Of a stretch of DNA of 13,390 bases, positions 1-6,547 are shown in pieces (positions within the stretch are counted from its first letter, which is position 1; each line of letters begins with the position of its first letter). A program made the position numbers and the translations under genes. Source of the DNA: Acidobacteriota bacterium (lineage in GTDB: Bacteria; Acidobacteriota; Terriglobia; Terriglobales; Acidobacteriaceae); contig JAJZJJ010000018.1 in NCBI GenBank assembly GCA_021810175.1, forward strand, positions 1 to 13,390, in the 5' to 3' direction. Below the pieces are notes generated by a model, which searched no databases, was not told the DNA's origin, and was given only the letters and a program-made list of their open reading frames with translations.

Positions 1-358
1 GCTCATCGGGATTCCATTTACTGGCGGATTTTTCGGTAAGTTCTATGTTTTCAGCGCGGCGCTCCACGCTGGGATGGTGTGGCTGGCCATTATCGGTTTG
101 ATTAACAGCGGGATAGCGGCCTTCTACTATCTGCGGGTGGTTGGGGCGGTCTATTCAAAGCCGGCCGAGAATGCTCCGGTGATGACAGTTTCGTCGCCTT
201 CGGTGGCTCTGGTGGTGGCGCTGGTCCTGACGATCGGGGCAACGCTGGTGCTGGGCATTGTTCCGGGGCGAATTCTCTCCGGGGCGCGGTCGGCGGCGGC
301 AACCTTCTCGGGCAGCTCGACGGCGGTCGCGGCGAGTCCGGCGGTGGCGGAGCGGTAG
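1..358 (+). CDS. nuoN: NADH-quinone oxidoreductase subunit N, C-terminal part (5' truncated by window edge)
   Basis: The reading frame is open from base 2 and ends with TAG at 356-358, giving the last 118 residues. NuoN is an antiporter-like membrane subunit of respiratory complex I that takes part in proton pumping in the inner membrane. The visible part starts with the stretch [15 protein letters not shown], a recognisable block of the NuoN/NuoM/NuoL family (the conserved Lys/Phe-rich helix near the C-terminus). It continues through a hydrophobic helix and the AAFYYLRVV motif typical of NuoN, then a last transmembrane helix ([19 protein letters not shown]) and a short Ala/Ser-rich tail. The Met at 74 is internal and not the start. 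NuoN is usually the last gene of the nuo operon, which fits the long gene-free stretch that follows. I am sure of the antiporter-like family, and fairly sure of N rather than M or L because of the ending. Confidence 0.88.
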   Translation, partial: LIGIPFTGGFFGKFYVFSAALHAGMVWLAIIGLINSGIAAFYYLRVVGAVYSKPAENAPVMTVSSPSVALVVALVLTIGATLVLGIVPGRILSGARSAAATFSGSSTAVAASPAVAER

Positions 359-921
359 AGCCTGGTGTGCGACGGCTCGGCCCCCTGGGTTGCATGAAGA
401 GTACACTTGATTGATTTTTCGGCGGTTCCCGAGGGGGTAACCTTGGTTATCTGGTGTAACTCCTTGCCCCAACATCAGATGGGAGACGGCCGTCGATGAT
501 CAGCTGACGGCTGTCGGTGATCAGGCGGCGGCTGCGACGGATGAAGTGACCTGTTTTCAGTTAGTAAGGCGACGGCTGTGTATGAACAACTGGCGGCTGC
601 GAGGATGAGTGGGTGAAAAGCTCGGTTAGCGCGAGCTGCGCAGGGAATAGATCGCTCCCTTGTTGCGCATTTATTCGGAACTAGCTCCGATTCGCCTATC
701 TTCTTTCTTAGCCTAAATTCAGGATAGCAGTCCGAGCAAGTTATTGTGCCAACAATTTTGCGATCTCACCGCCTATAACCCATCTGGAATGTGCGCATGT
801 GACTTTGGTGCGGCGGGGCGAGACTTGACGGCTTTCGACGGGGCCTGCAGAATCGTGCGGTACGCTCGTTTTGTTTGCGGGTAGCCCCATCCACCGGTTT
901 CGCGGCGGATGGGGAGGGGAT
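359..921. other. 563-bp gene-free region between convergent nuoN and outer-membrane protein genes
   Basis: I find no credible coding region. Open frames here lack ribosome sites and family-like sequence. The stretch holds a decayed 21-bp tandem repeat (485-612) and an imperfect inverted repeat at 449-457/472-480 (ATCTGGTGT against ACATCAGAT, complete if one G-U pair is allowed, 14-nt loop) that could fold in the nuoN transcript but has no T-tract. Bases about 660-780 are clearly more AT-rich than the flanks. No intrinsic terminator of standard form is visible for either convergent unit. Confidence 0.6.
485..612. repeat. Degenerate 21-bp tandem repeat
   Basis: Units begin at 485, 506, 527, (548, decayed and 23 nt long), 571 and 592, each 21 bp except the decayed one. 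The core is GACGGCTGT or GGCGGCTGC followed by a GATGA-like tail. The pair of units 506-548 is best matched by the pair 571-611 (same order, GACGGCTGT unit then GGCGGCTGCGA unit). This suggests a two-unit block was itself duplicated. Confidence 0.6.
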
Positions 922-1617
922 TCAGAGGCGGAAGTAGACGCCGATCATGGGTTCGGCGGTGTGGGTCCAGCTGCTGGCGCCTTGAGCGACGCCAGGGATG
1001 AGGTAGGGAGTTTGGTAGAAGTCTCCGCGGTACTGGAGGCGGATCCCCATATGGGGCAGTTCCGCGAAATCCAGACCCGCGCCATAGACATAGACCGGCG
1101 AGACGTCTGAGATGGTCTTCATGCCGGAGACCTGCGCGCTGGTGGGTTTGATCCAGATCGCTCCCGCGCCGGCCACGCCGAACGGCCGGAGTTTGCCGAC
1201 TTTCATGGAAGGAATCCAATCGACCGTAAACTGTTGGGCATGGGCGGATGCAGAAGCGGAGTCTGACCCGGCCCTTACGTAGTTTGCGCAGTAGGGGGCA
1301 CCGGGCGTGCAGGTATTGCCATAGCCACTGCTGTAGTTTTGGTTAGCGGGACGGAAGGAGTATGTCGCTTCGATTCCGATGAGCGGAGCGAAGATATGGC
1401 GGACTTCCACCATGACGCCTGCCGCGGATTTGGTGGACTGGGTGACATTTGAAGTGGTTGTCCTAAACCCGTTGGAGACTGAGGACGACGTATTAACCGA
1501 TTTGCTGAATGCGGCGTAGAGATTCGCGGCGACATCCGTCTGTGCGTGGAGTGAAGCTGAGCCCAATACTATCGATACTGCCGCTGCGAAAATCCCGAAC
1601 ATGTGCCTTTTGAACAC
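922..1617 (-). CDS. Outer-membrane beta-barrel protein, downstream paralog (copy B)
   Basis: The product has 231 aa. The GTG start is chosen because AAGGAGG lies 5 nt upstream; the next ATG (residue 6) would break the n-region of the signal peptide. Residues 1-26 form a Sec signal peptide (MFKRH, a hydrophobic core, then ASLHA with likely cleavage before QTDV). The mature part alternates polar and hydrophobic residues in strand-like blocks and ends in ...MIGVYFRL, an aromatic-rich last strand as in BAM-assembled barrels. The length fits a small 8-strand barrel of the OmpA/OmpW-like group; its function is unknown. It is a close paralog of the gene just upstream (1700-2404), with conserved blocks at 1-36, 67-95, 128-155, 174-205 and 216-231 separated by variable loop-like segments. 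Cys103 and Cys110, in a loop-like segment, are absent from the paralog. An 82-bp gap separates the two genes, so co-transcription is likely. Confidence 0.85.
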   Translation of the reverse strand: MFKRHMFGIFAAAVSIVLGSASLHAQTDVAANLYAAFSKSVNTSSSVSNGFRTTTSNVTQSTKSAAGVMVEVRHIFAPLIGIEATYSFRPANQNYSSGYGNTCTPGAPYCANYVRAGSDSASASAHAQQFTVDWIPSMKVGKLRPFGVAGAGAIWIKPTSAQVSGMKTISDVSPVYVYGAGLDFAELPHMGIRLQYRGDFYQTPYLIPGVAQGASSWTHTAEPMIGVYFRL

Positions 1618-1677
1618 GTGAGCCTCCTTGCTGGTTCGGCGGATAACTTCGTTTTCGTGGGCGCAGGAAAACCTCTG

Positions 1678-1692
1678 AGCATCGGTGATGCT
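1678..1692 (-). terminator. Small hairpin between the two outer-membrane protein genes
   Basis: A perfect 6-bp stem (AGCATC/GATGCT) with a 3-nt loop lies just after the stop codon of the upstream paralog on the minus strand and is followed by a short T run (GGTTTT). It could be a weak terminator or attenuator between the paralogs. It is too small for certainty. Confidence 0.3.
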
Positions 1693-1699
1693 GGCGTCG

Positions 1700-2404
1700 T
1701 CAGAGGCGGAAGTAGACGCCGATCATGGGTTCGGCGGTGTGGGTCCAGCTGTTGGTATTGCCGTCGACCTGTGTCGTTGTGACAAGGAGGTCGGGAGCTT
1801 TGTAGATGTCTCCGCGGTACTGGAGGCGCAGGCCGAGATGGGGCAGTGTCGCGATATCCAGGCCCGCTCCGTAGACGTAGACGCTGCTGGTGCTGGAGGA
1901 GGTGTTGCCGGGAGTGAAGATATTCGATACGGGGACCTGGCTGCTGGAGGGGCTGACCCAGAGTGCTCCGACGCCGGCGACGCCAAAGGGACGGAGCTTG
2001 CCGATTTTCATGGACGGGATCCAGTCCACGGTGAATTGCTGGGCGCGAGCGGAGACGGAAGCGAAGCTCGCGGGACTAACGGCTCCTGAATATTTTTGCG
2101 GGGTGGGAGCAAAGCCGTACTTCTGATTGGCGGGATGGAACGAGTACGTTGCTTCAATTCCGATGAGGGGAGCGAAGAAGTGGCGGACTTCGAGCATGAC
2201 CCCGACGGAATTTCTGGTGGTCTGGCTGACGCCGAACGTCGGAGAGTAGCTTCCGGGGACGATATAGGACGAGGTACCGTTGGTGGATTTGTTGATGGTT
2301 GCGTAGAGATTTGCGGCGACATCCGTCTGCGCGTGGAGTGAAGCTGAGCCCAGTGCTACCGATACTGCCGCTACGAAAAGCCTGAACAGGTGCCTTTTGA
2401 ACAC
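1700..2404 (-). CDS. Outer-membrane beta-barrel protein, upstream paralog (copy A)
   Basis: The product has 234 aa. The GTG start has the same AAGGAGG-CTCAC leader as copy B. The signal peptide occupies residues 1-26 (ends ASLHA/QTDV). The mature protein is strand-rich with aromatic girdle residues, for example the blocks APLIGIEATYSF, FTVDWIPSM and LRPFGVAGVGALW, and has the terminal strand MIGVYFRL, as expected of an outer-membrane barrel. Ligand and role are unknown. The middle contains long Ser/Thr/Asn-rich stretches (about residues 40-62 and 155-175) that look like exposed loops. The last 52 bases of the gene (1700-1751) are identical to those of copy B (922-973), and similarity starts exactly at the stop codon. 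A possible -10 box TACAAT (2457-2462, minus strand) lies about 50 nt upstream of the start without a clear -35. The gene lies 247 bp downstream of the universal stress protein gene. Confidence 0.85.
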   Translation of the reverse strand: MFKRHLFRLFVAAVSVALGSASLHAQTDVAANLYATINKSTNGTSSYIVPGSYSPTFGVSQTTRNSVGVMLEVRHFFAPLIGIEATYSFHPANQKYGFAPTPQKYSGAVSPASFASVSARAQQFTVDWIPSMKIGKLRPFGVAGVGALWVSPSSSQVPVSNIFTPGNTSSSTSSVYVYGAGLDIATLPHLGLRLQYRGDIYKAPDLLVTTTQVDGNTNSWTHTAEPMIGVYFRL

Positions 2405-2510
2405 GTGAGCCTCCTTGCTAATTCGGCAGATAACTTCGTTTTCGTGGGCGTAACCGATTGTACGCTTCGCGGAGAAGAAAGCCGGAGGCTAAAGCGCATT
2501 TCAGTTGCGA

Positions 2511-2546
2511 TCCCGGGACAGGGGCATATCCCGGTCTATCCCCTGT
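2511..2546 (-). other. Inverted repeats downstream of the universal stress gene
   Basis: ACAGGGG (2518-2524) and CCCCTGT (2540-2546) form a perfect 7-bp inverted repeat with a 15-nt loop, and the palindrome TCCCGGGA (2511-2518) abuts it. It lies between the end of the stress-protein gene and the start of the barrel gene on the same strand. It could be a transcript-end hairpin or an operator. There is no T-tract, so it is not called a terminator. Confidence 0.25.
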
Positions 2547-2651
2547 TCTGCCGCGCAAGGCTATTGTTGGGCTGGGGTGAGTGATGACGTTGCTTCTCCC
2601 CTCTGCCAACGGCGGGCAGAGTTGGAGAACCGATGTGGAGCACCGGTTAGG

Positions 2652-3104
2652 TCAGGCGGCAGTCGCCTGGCGGTCGCGGACGATTTCGACGGAGCAGGGG
2701 GCGTGGCGGCTGACGGTGTCGGCGACGGATCCGAGGAGGTGACGGAGGAGGACGCCGCGGCCGTGGGAGCCCATGAGGATGAGGTCGGCGTGCCATGCAG
2801 CGGCTTCGGCGAGGATGGCGTCCACGGGCGAACCCTCGGCGATCTTTGCGCTCACTTCGAGCGCGGGAGCGGAGGAGCGGATGCGGGCCGCGGCATCCTC
2901 GGCATCGCGGCGGGCATAGCTCAGCTCCATTTCCAGGGATTCAAAGTGGAGGGTTTGAGCGGCGCGGGTGGGAGCGATGAGGGGACTGGCGACGGCGACG
3001 GAGAGGACTTCGACCTGGGTTCCGGAGGGCCAGGGGCGGCGGAGGAACTCGTCGATGGTGATGGCGCTGTGGCGGGAGCCGTCGATGGGGAGAAGGATTC
3101 TCAT
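2652..3104 (-). CDS. Universal stress protein (UspA family), ATP-binding type
   Basis: The product has 150 aa, a typical single-domain Usp length. The frame is open further upstream to 3281, but the ATG at 3104 is chosen because GGGAGGTG lies 6 nt before it and MRILLPIDGS is the canonical first beta strand of the family (IL.PIDGS). The C-terminal nucleotide signature G-2X-G-9X-G-S is intact: GSHGRG at residues about 119-124 and LLGS about 131-134. This points to the ATP-binding subclass. It also has the HADLILMG block that precedes the signature. It is cytoplasmic, usually a dimer, and induced by starvation, oxygen or redox stress in studied bacteria; the exact role here is not shown. It is transcribed toward the outer-membrane protein genes. 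A CRP-like palindrome lies about 50 bp upstream of the start. Confidence 0.92.
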   Translation of the reverse strand: MRILLPIDGSRHSAITIDEFLRRPWPSGTQVEVLSVAVASPLIAPTRAAQTLHFESLEMELSYARRDAEDAAARIRSSAPALEVSAKIAEGSPVDAILAEAAAWHADLILMGSHGRGVLLRHLLGSVADTVSRHAPCSVEIVRDRQATAA

Positions 3105-3124
3105 GGGGCACCTCCCGGAGTGGT

Positions 3125-3167
3125 ATTGTGCGCCGGGTTGGGAGGTGAGGCGGTGACGGGGGTCACA
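3125..3167 (-). promoter_or_regulatory. Candidate CRP/FNR-family operator and -10 box for the universal stress gene
   Basis: On the minus strand, 3167-3152 reads TGTGA-CCCCCG-TCACC, 9 of 10 matches to the half-sites of the CRP consensus TGTGA-N6-TCACA. A weak -10 box, CACAAT (3130-3125), lies downstream. With a transcription start about 7 nt after it, the palindrome would be centred near -41.5, the position of class II CRP/FNR activation sites. The sequence match is seen directly; regulation is inferred. Confidence 0.4.
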
Positions 3168-3179
3168 GGGGATTTTCTT

Positions 3180-3330
3180 CCCGCCTCTTTGCGGGAGACG
3201 GGGCAGCCGGAGTAGTAGCTCAGATTTGGATTGGTGGCAGGGGTGGGAAAGGCGGATGCTTCGCATTGTCCCGCCTCCCAACTGCCGGGAGACGGGGCAG
3301 CCGGGTTGGTGGCTGGGGGTAAAGGAAAAG
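3180..3330. repeat. Two copies of a composite hairpin-bearing intergenic repeat (REP-like)
   Basis: Copy 1 starts at 3180 and copy 2 at 3270. Both begin CCCGCCTC and share a perfect 19-nt run CGGGAGACGGGGCAGCCGG (3192-3210 and 3286-3304). Both are followed by a TTGGTGGC(A/T)GGGGT segment (from 3231 and 3306). Copy 1 can fold as CCCGC-6nt-GCGGG (3180-3195), and copy 2 has CTCCC/GGGAG around a 7-nt loop. Such repeats between genes resemble REP elements. Copy number elsewhere in the genome is not visible here. Confidence 0.55.
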
Positions 3331-3356
3331 GCGCGAGCGGTGCTCGCGCCTTTTTT
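3327..3356 (+). terminator. Strong intrinsic terminator, probably bidirectional
   Basis: The stem GGCGCGAGC/GCTCGCGCC is extended by A-T pairs, with a 3-nt loop and six T's (3351-3356) on the plus strand. The upstream A-run gives a shorter T-run on the minus strand. It lies 41 bp after the stop of the alpha-galactosidase gene (minus strand). Its likely main task is therefore to end that transcript before the stress-gene promoter. Confidence 0.8.
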
Positions 3357-3396
3357 GTTTGCAGAGGGGGTATCTCTGCCGGTTCGCTGGTGTTGC

Positions 3397-4587
3397 TTAG
3401 CTGCGGCTGACCTTCAGCATGACGACGCCGTGGGAGGGGACCATGACGGTGTATTTGCCGTTGGTGGCCTGAACGTTCTGGTGACGCCAGAGGTCGCGCA
3501 GGTGAGCGTGGGGGCCGTAGCCGATGGATTTGAGGGTGAGGGTCATGGAGTGCGGCTCGGTATCGCGGTTGAAGAGGCCGACGGCCAGGTCTCCGTGGTT
3601 GAGCGGCTTGACCCAGGTTTCGGTTAGTCCGACGGCGAAGGCGCGGTGTCCCTGCTTGCCGAGCGGGTCCTGATCGACGGCGATAACTTCCTTATTGCCG
3701 AGGATGGAGAGGGTCTGGGCGCTCATGTGGCTGAGGTCGTTGCCGGCGATGAGCGGAGCGGCGAGGATGGCCCAGAGGCTGAAGTGGGTCTTGTACTCGT
3801 CGAAGGTCATGCCGCCGTTGCCGACTTCGAGCATGTCGGGATCGTTCCAGTGGCCGGGGCCGGAGTATTTGTATAAGGCGAGCTGGTTAAAGCCGATGTC
3901 GGCCATGCGGGCGTAGTTATCCTGAATGTCGCCGGTGGTGCGCCAGAGGTTGCCGCCGACGGAGGCGCCCCACTTCCAGACGTCGTCCCAGCCGTACTGG
4001 CAGAGGCTGAAGACGATGGGACGGCCAGTGGCGACGAGGGCGTCGTGCATCTGGCGGTAGGCGTTCTTCATCATGGCAAACTGGGCCTGCTGGTCGTGGG
4101 GGTGGGCCTTCTGCATGATGGGGATATAGCTGCAGAGGTCGTACTTCAGGTAGTCGATGCCCCATTTGGCATAGGTTTCGGCGTCCTGCTGGACGTGGCC
4201 GTAGCTGCCGGTGAATCCGGCGCAGGTTTTGGGGCCAGGGGAGGAGTAGATGCCGAGCTTGAGGCCGCGGGCGTGGACGTAGTCGGCGAGGGCCTTCATG
4301 TCAGGGAATTTGCTGTTGGGATGGATGAAGCCCTGGGCATCGCGCTTGCCTTCCCAGGTGTCGTCGATGTTGACGTAGACGTAGCCGTCGTTGCGGAGTC
4401 CGCTGGAGACGAGGGCGTCGGCGGCGGCGCGGACGTCGGCGGCGTCAACCTTGCCGGCGAAGTGGTTCCAGCTGTTCCAGCCCATGGGCGGAGTGGCGGC
4501 CAGGGTGGGATCCTTCTTTTGGGCGAAGGCGGGAAGGGCGAGGGCGGCGAGAATGAATGCGGTTACAACGAGCCTGAGTCTGGACAC
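3397..4587 (-). CDS. Secreted glycoside hydrolase family 27 protein, probable alpha-galactosidase
   Basis: The product has 396 aa. The GTG start has AGGAAG 7 nt upstream and gives a clean signal peptide (residues 1-23, ending ALPAFAQ), so the enzyme is exported, probably to the periplasm. It should hydrolyse terminal alpha-D-galactosides in oligo- and polysaccharides. The GH27 blocks are in order: TPPMGWNSWNHF (32-43), VNIDDTW (72-78), KLGIYSSPG (110-118), and YLKYDLCSY (146-154) with nucleophile Asp150. These are followed by LWRTTGDI (214-221) with acid/base Asp220, then GHWNDPDMLEVG (245-256). Cys122 and Cys152 are placed like the conserved disulfide of the family. A small beta domain follows (about 315-396). 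The length matches bacterial and plant family members without added modules. GH27 also includes alpha-N-acetylgalactosaminidases and beta-L-arabinopyranosidases, so substrate is not certain. The CPBP protease gene lies 85 bp upstream on the same strand; an inverted repeat GGTAAA/TTTACC (4620-4646) lies between them. Confidence 0.93.
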   Translation of the reverse strand: MSRLRLVVTAFILAALALPAFAQKKDPTLAATPPMGWNSWNHFAGKVDAADVRAAADALVSSGLRNDGYVYVNIDDTWEGKRDAQGFIHPNSKFPDMKALADYVHARGLKLGIYSSPGPKTCAGFTGSYGHVQQDAETYAKWGIDYLKYDLCSYIPIMQKAHPHDQQAQFAMMKNAYRQMHDALVATGRPIVFSLCQYGWDDVWKWGASVGGNLWRTTGDIQDNYARMADIGFNQLALYKYSGPGHWNDPDMLEVGNGGMTFDEYKTHFSLWAILAAPLIAGNDLSHMSAQTLSILGNKEVIAVDQDPLGKQGHRAFAVGLTETWVKPLNHGDLAVGLFNRDTEPHSMTLTLKSIGYGPHAHLRDLWRHQNVQATNGKYTVMVPSHGVVMLKVSRS

Positions 4588-4672
4588 CAGAGGGCTTCCT
4601 TTCGCGACGGAACTGGGTGGGTAAAGCGGTCGCTGGCCAGTTTACCGCAAAGGACTGTGCAGGATGGGGTGG

Positions 4673-5566
4673 TTAGTGGAAGAGGGCGCCCCAGAGGGTG
4701 TCGACGGTGGCGTGGGTGATGGCGGAGGCGGGGACGCGACGGTCGGTTCGCCAGGCGCGGCCGTAGAAGATGCCGGCGATGGCGGCGAGGAGGACGTAGC
4801 GTCCGTTGAAGTGGAGGGCGTGCTTGTTGAAGTGGGAGAGGCCGAAGAGGGCGGCGGTGAGGAGGAGCGCGGGGGTGCGGCCGAGGCGGCGTTCGAGGAG
4901 GTTCTGCATCCAGCCGCGGAAGAAGATTTCCTCGGGGAGCGCGACGGCGAAGAAGGAGTAGATCCAGAGGGGTGCGACGAGCCAGGGATGGGCGATGCGG
5001 CTGTGGAGGTGGAGGAATCCGAGAGCGAGGCCGAGAGGGATGGCGATGGGCGCGTAGAAGAGGAATTCGCGGAGGCCGGTGCGGAGGTCGCGGAGGCGGA
5101 AGCGGAGAGTGTAGCCGACGCCGGAGAGCTGGCGGATGGCGAGGAATCCATAGAGGCCGGAGTTGAGGAGGATGAGCTTGCCGAGGACGTCGATGCGGGG
5201 AGGCCAGGCGGGCTGGAGCCAGCGGAGATCAACGGAGAGGCCGAGGGGGACGAGGATGAGGAAGTCCAGCCAGTGGGCGCGCTGCTGGGGGTCGAGGCGG
5301 GCGGCGATGTGAAGGACGGCGGCGATGGCGGGCGGGATGAGCAGATAGAGGATGAGCCAGGGCCAGGCGAAGGTGTGGGCGGCGAGGCTGACGATGAGGT
5401 ACGGCGCGGCAAAGACGGAGGGCGCGGCGATGCGGACGGGGATGGGGAGGGAGCGGATCCAATGGATGCAGCGTGGGCCGACCAGGCCGAAGGCGAGGAT
5501 GGGAAAGATGGCCAGAGCGGCGGCGATGGCTGTGGGGATCCAGAAATGGGGCGAGGGAGAGGGCAC
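4673..5566 (-). CDS. CPBP family (CAAX/Abi) intramembrane metalloprotease
   Basis: The product has 297 aa and is very hydrophobic, with about eight membrane segments. The three motifs of the CPBP (PF02517) family are present in the C-terminal half: EEIFFRGW (E212, E213, R217), FGLSHF (H245) and ITHATVDTLWG (H285, D289). These residues form the metal-binding active site within the membrane. Bacterial members have been linked to prenyl-protein-like processing, bacteriocin self-immunity and regulated proteolysis; nothing here points to a particular substrate. The GTG start at 5566 is the best available, but it lacks a clear Shine-Dalgarno sequence and the frame is open upstream, so the true start could be slightly earlier. 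The promoter region has been interrupted 99 bp upstream by the insertion element at 5666. Confidence 0.88.
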   Translation of the reverse strand: MPSPSPHFWIPTAIAAALAIFPILAFGLVGPRCIHWIRSLPIPVRIAAPSVFAAPYLIVSLAAHTFAWPWLILYLLIPPAIAAVLHIAARLDPQQRAHWLDFLILVPLGLSVDLRWLQPAWPPRIDVLGKLILLNSGLYGFLAIRQLSGVGYTLRFRLRDLRTGLREFLFYAPIAIPLGLALGFLHLHSRIAHPWLVAPLWIYSFFAVALPEEIFFRGWMQNLLERRLGRTPALLLTAALFGLSHFNKHALHFNGRYVLLAAIAGIFYGRAWRTDRRVPASAITHATVDTLWGALFH

Positions 5567-5657
5567 GGAATTATGGTAGCGGGCGGAGGCGTACGGGGGC
5601 CGGAGCGGGCGGGGCTGATTCCGATGGCGCGGCGGGTTCGGGTACGGATGGGCGGGA

Positions 5658-5665
5658 AGGCGGCG
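5658..5665. repeat. Target-site duplication, left copy
   Basis: AGGCGGCG directly abuts the left inverted repeat and is repeated exactly at 8160-8167 outside the right one. Eight to nine bp is the usual duplication length of IS1-family insertions. Confidence 0.85.
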
Positions 5666-5682
5666 GGTAGTGTCCTAATTTG
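5666..5682 (+). repeat. Left terminal inverted repeat of the insertion element
   Basis: GGTAGTGTCCTAATTTG, 17 bp, is perfectly inverted at 8143-8159. The end of the left passenger gene (stop at 5675-5677) lies inside it. Confidence 0.93.
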
Positions 5683-6469
5683 GATTTTGGGCTGCGTTCT
5701 GCTGCTTTGTGGCCTTCGGGTTGGGGTGAATCTCAGCGTCGAATCTAGCTCCAAATTGACCGCAAACCAGCAGGCCGACGAAATCTTGCTCAACCTTCCG
5801 TCTCAGTCTTCCCACATGAAGAAAGTGACCTTTGATATCGAACGTAAGCCAGCCCTCGTGGAATCTGCGCGACATCTCCTGATTCATGCTGACAGACACG
5901 GAGATGCGATGTGGCGTCTTCGGCGGCAAAAAAGTGTTCTCTCCGATGCTGAAGGCGTAGCGATTCCCGTCTGGTCCAGAAAACTCAATACTGCCTTGGA
6001 CGATTGTTACTGGAGCGTCGGTCTTGTTGACTACTTCTGCCGCGATATCCAGCAATACAGCGCCCGGATGTCGTTGATCCTCCGTAAACGGCGTTCGCCA
6101 ATTAACAACTTCGATCCATTGTTCCAGGGCTACTTCCTGCAATCGAATACTGTCGCGAGCGGCTTCCGTGGCCTTGCGCGTTTCGTTGGTCTGTTCCGCA
6201 ATGGCCAGGAGTGTGAGCAAGATGGCCCATACGGTCGTTCCTTCCGGCCAACGAAACGCGGCTCGAAATATATGCCAAGCTGGGGCATTCCAGTTGGCCT
6301 TTTGTGGATTGTCTGCGGGATGCTTCTGGCGAGATTCAGTGGAAACAGCAGGTTTGTTTGCATTTGCGGGGTTTTGGCCGCCGTTGAGGGCGGAATTCTC
6401 ATTATGATGCAGGGATACTATAAGCCCAGACCCGAGCACAACTATCAACGCCGCCAAGTATTTCCGCAT
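5675..6469 (-). CDS. Membrane-anchored passenger protein of unknown function
   Basis: The product has 264 aa; I do not recognise a named family. Residues 1-20 are a hydrophobic N-terminal segment (signal anchor or signal peptide). Residues about 21-75 form a polar linker rich in Asn, Ala and Pro. About 78-92 (TTVWAILLTLLAIAEQ) is a membrane helix. About 93-118 is a charged amphipathic helix that could be a coiled coil, and about 119-225 is a strand-rich domain (for example EVVNKTDAPVTIVQGSIEF) that resembles immunoglobulin-like folds. Proteins with this membrane helix, ARDSIRLQ-type helix and beta domain occur as hypothetical proteins in Acidobacteria, from memory. The ATG at 6469 is chosen because it starts the hydrophobic segment and lies just behind the divergent promoter; the Shine-Dalgarno sequence is poor. 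The stop codon TAG (5677-5675) is formed by the inverted repeat itself. The gene faces away from the transposase gene and toward the CPBP gene. Confidence 0.75.
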   Translation of the reverse strand: MRKYLAALIVVLGSGLIVSLHHNENSALNGGQNPANANKPAVSTESRQKHPADNPQKANWNAPAWHIFRAAFRWPEGTTVWAILLTLLAIAEQTNETRKATEAARDSIRLQEVALEQWIEVVNWRTPFTEDQRHPGAVLLDIAAEVVNKTDAPVTIVQGSIEFSGPDGNRYAFSIGENTFLPPKTPHRISVSVSMNQEMSRRFHEGWLTFDIKGHFLHVGRLRRKVEQDFVGLLVCGQFGARFDAEIHPNPKATKQQNAAQNPN

Positions 6470-6478
6470 AATTCTGAA

Positions 6479-6526
6479 ATTGTACCCCAAAAACGTCTTG
6501 ACCCGGCGCAGTTGATGGGGTACAGT
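6479..6526. promoter_or_regulatory. Divergent promoter with shared inverted-repeat operator
   Basis: The plus strand carries TTGACC (6498-6503), a 17-bp spacer and TACAGT (6521-6526), a good sigma-70 promoter ending about 20 bp before the transposase ATG. On the minus strand a -10 box TACAAT (6484-6479) faces the passenger gene, without a clear -35. GTACCCCA (6482-6489) and TGGGGTAC (6516-6523) form a perfect 8-bp inverted repeat. Each arm overlaps one -10 box; arm centres are 34 bp apart, about three helix turns. A protein binding this repeat would block both directions. Confidence 0.6.
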
Positions 6527-6547
6527 AATATCAGTGAGGGCGGAAGA

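Noticed and set aside
485..612. CRISPR array
   Set aside because: The repeats are degenerate, directly adjoining without unique spacers, and no cas gene is near.
3105..3281. Longer form of the universal stress protein (209 aa)
   Set aside because: The added N-terminus is Arg/Pro-rich and runs through the hairpin repeat and CRP-like site. The ATG at 3104 has a good ribosome site and starts the first strand of the fold.
4642..5793. A 383-codon minus-strand frame rich in Ser and Pro
   Set aside because: It is an alternative frame of the CPBP gene on the same strand, with low-complexity Ser/Pro translation and a start inside the insertion element. The true frame has the protease motifs.
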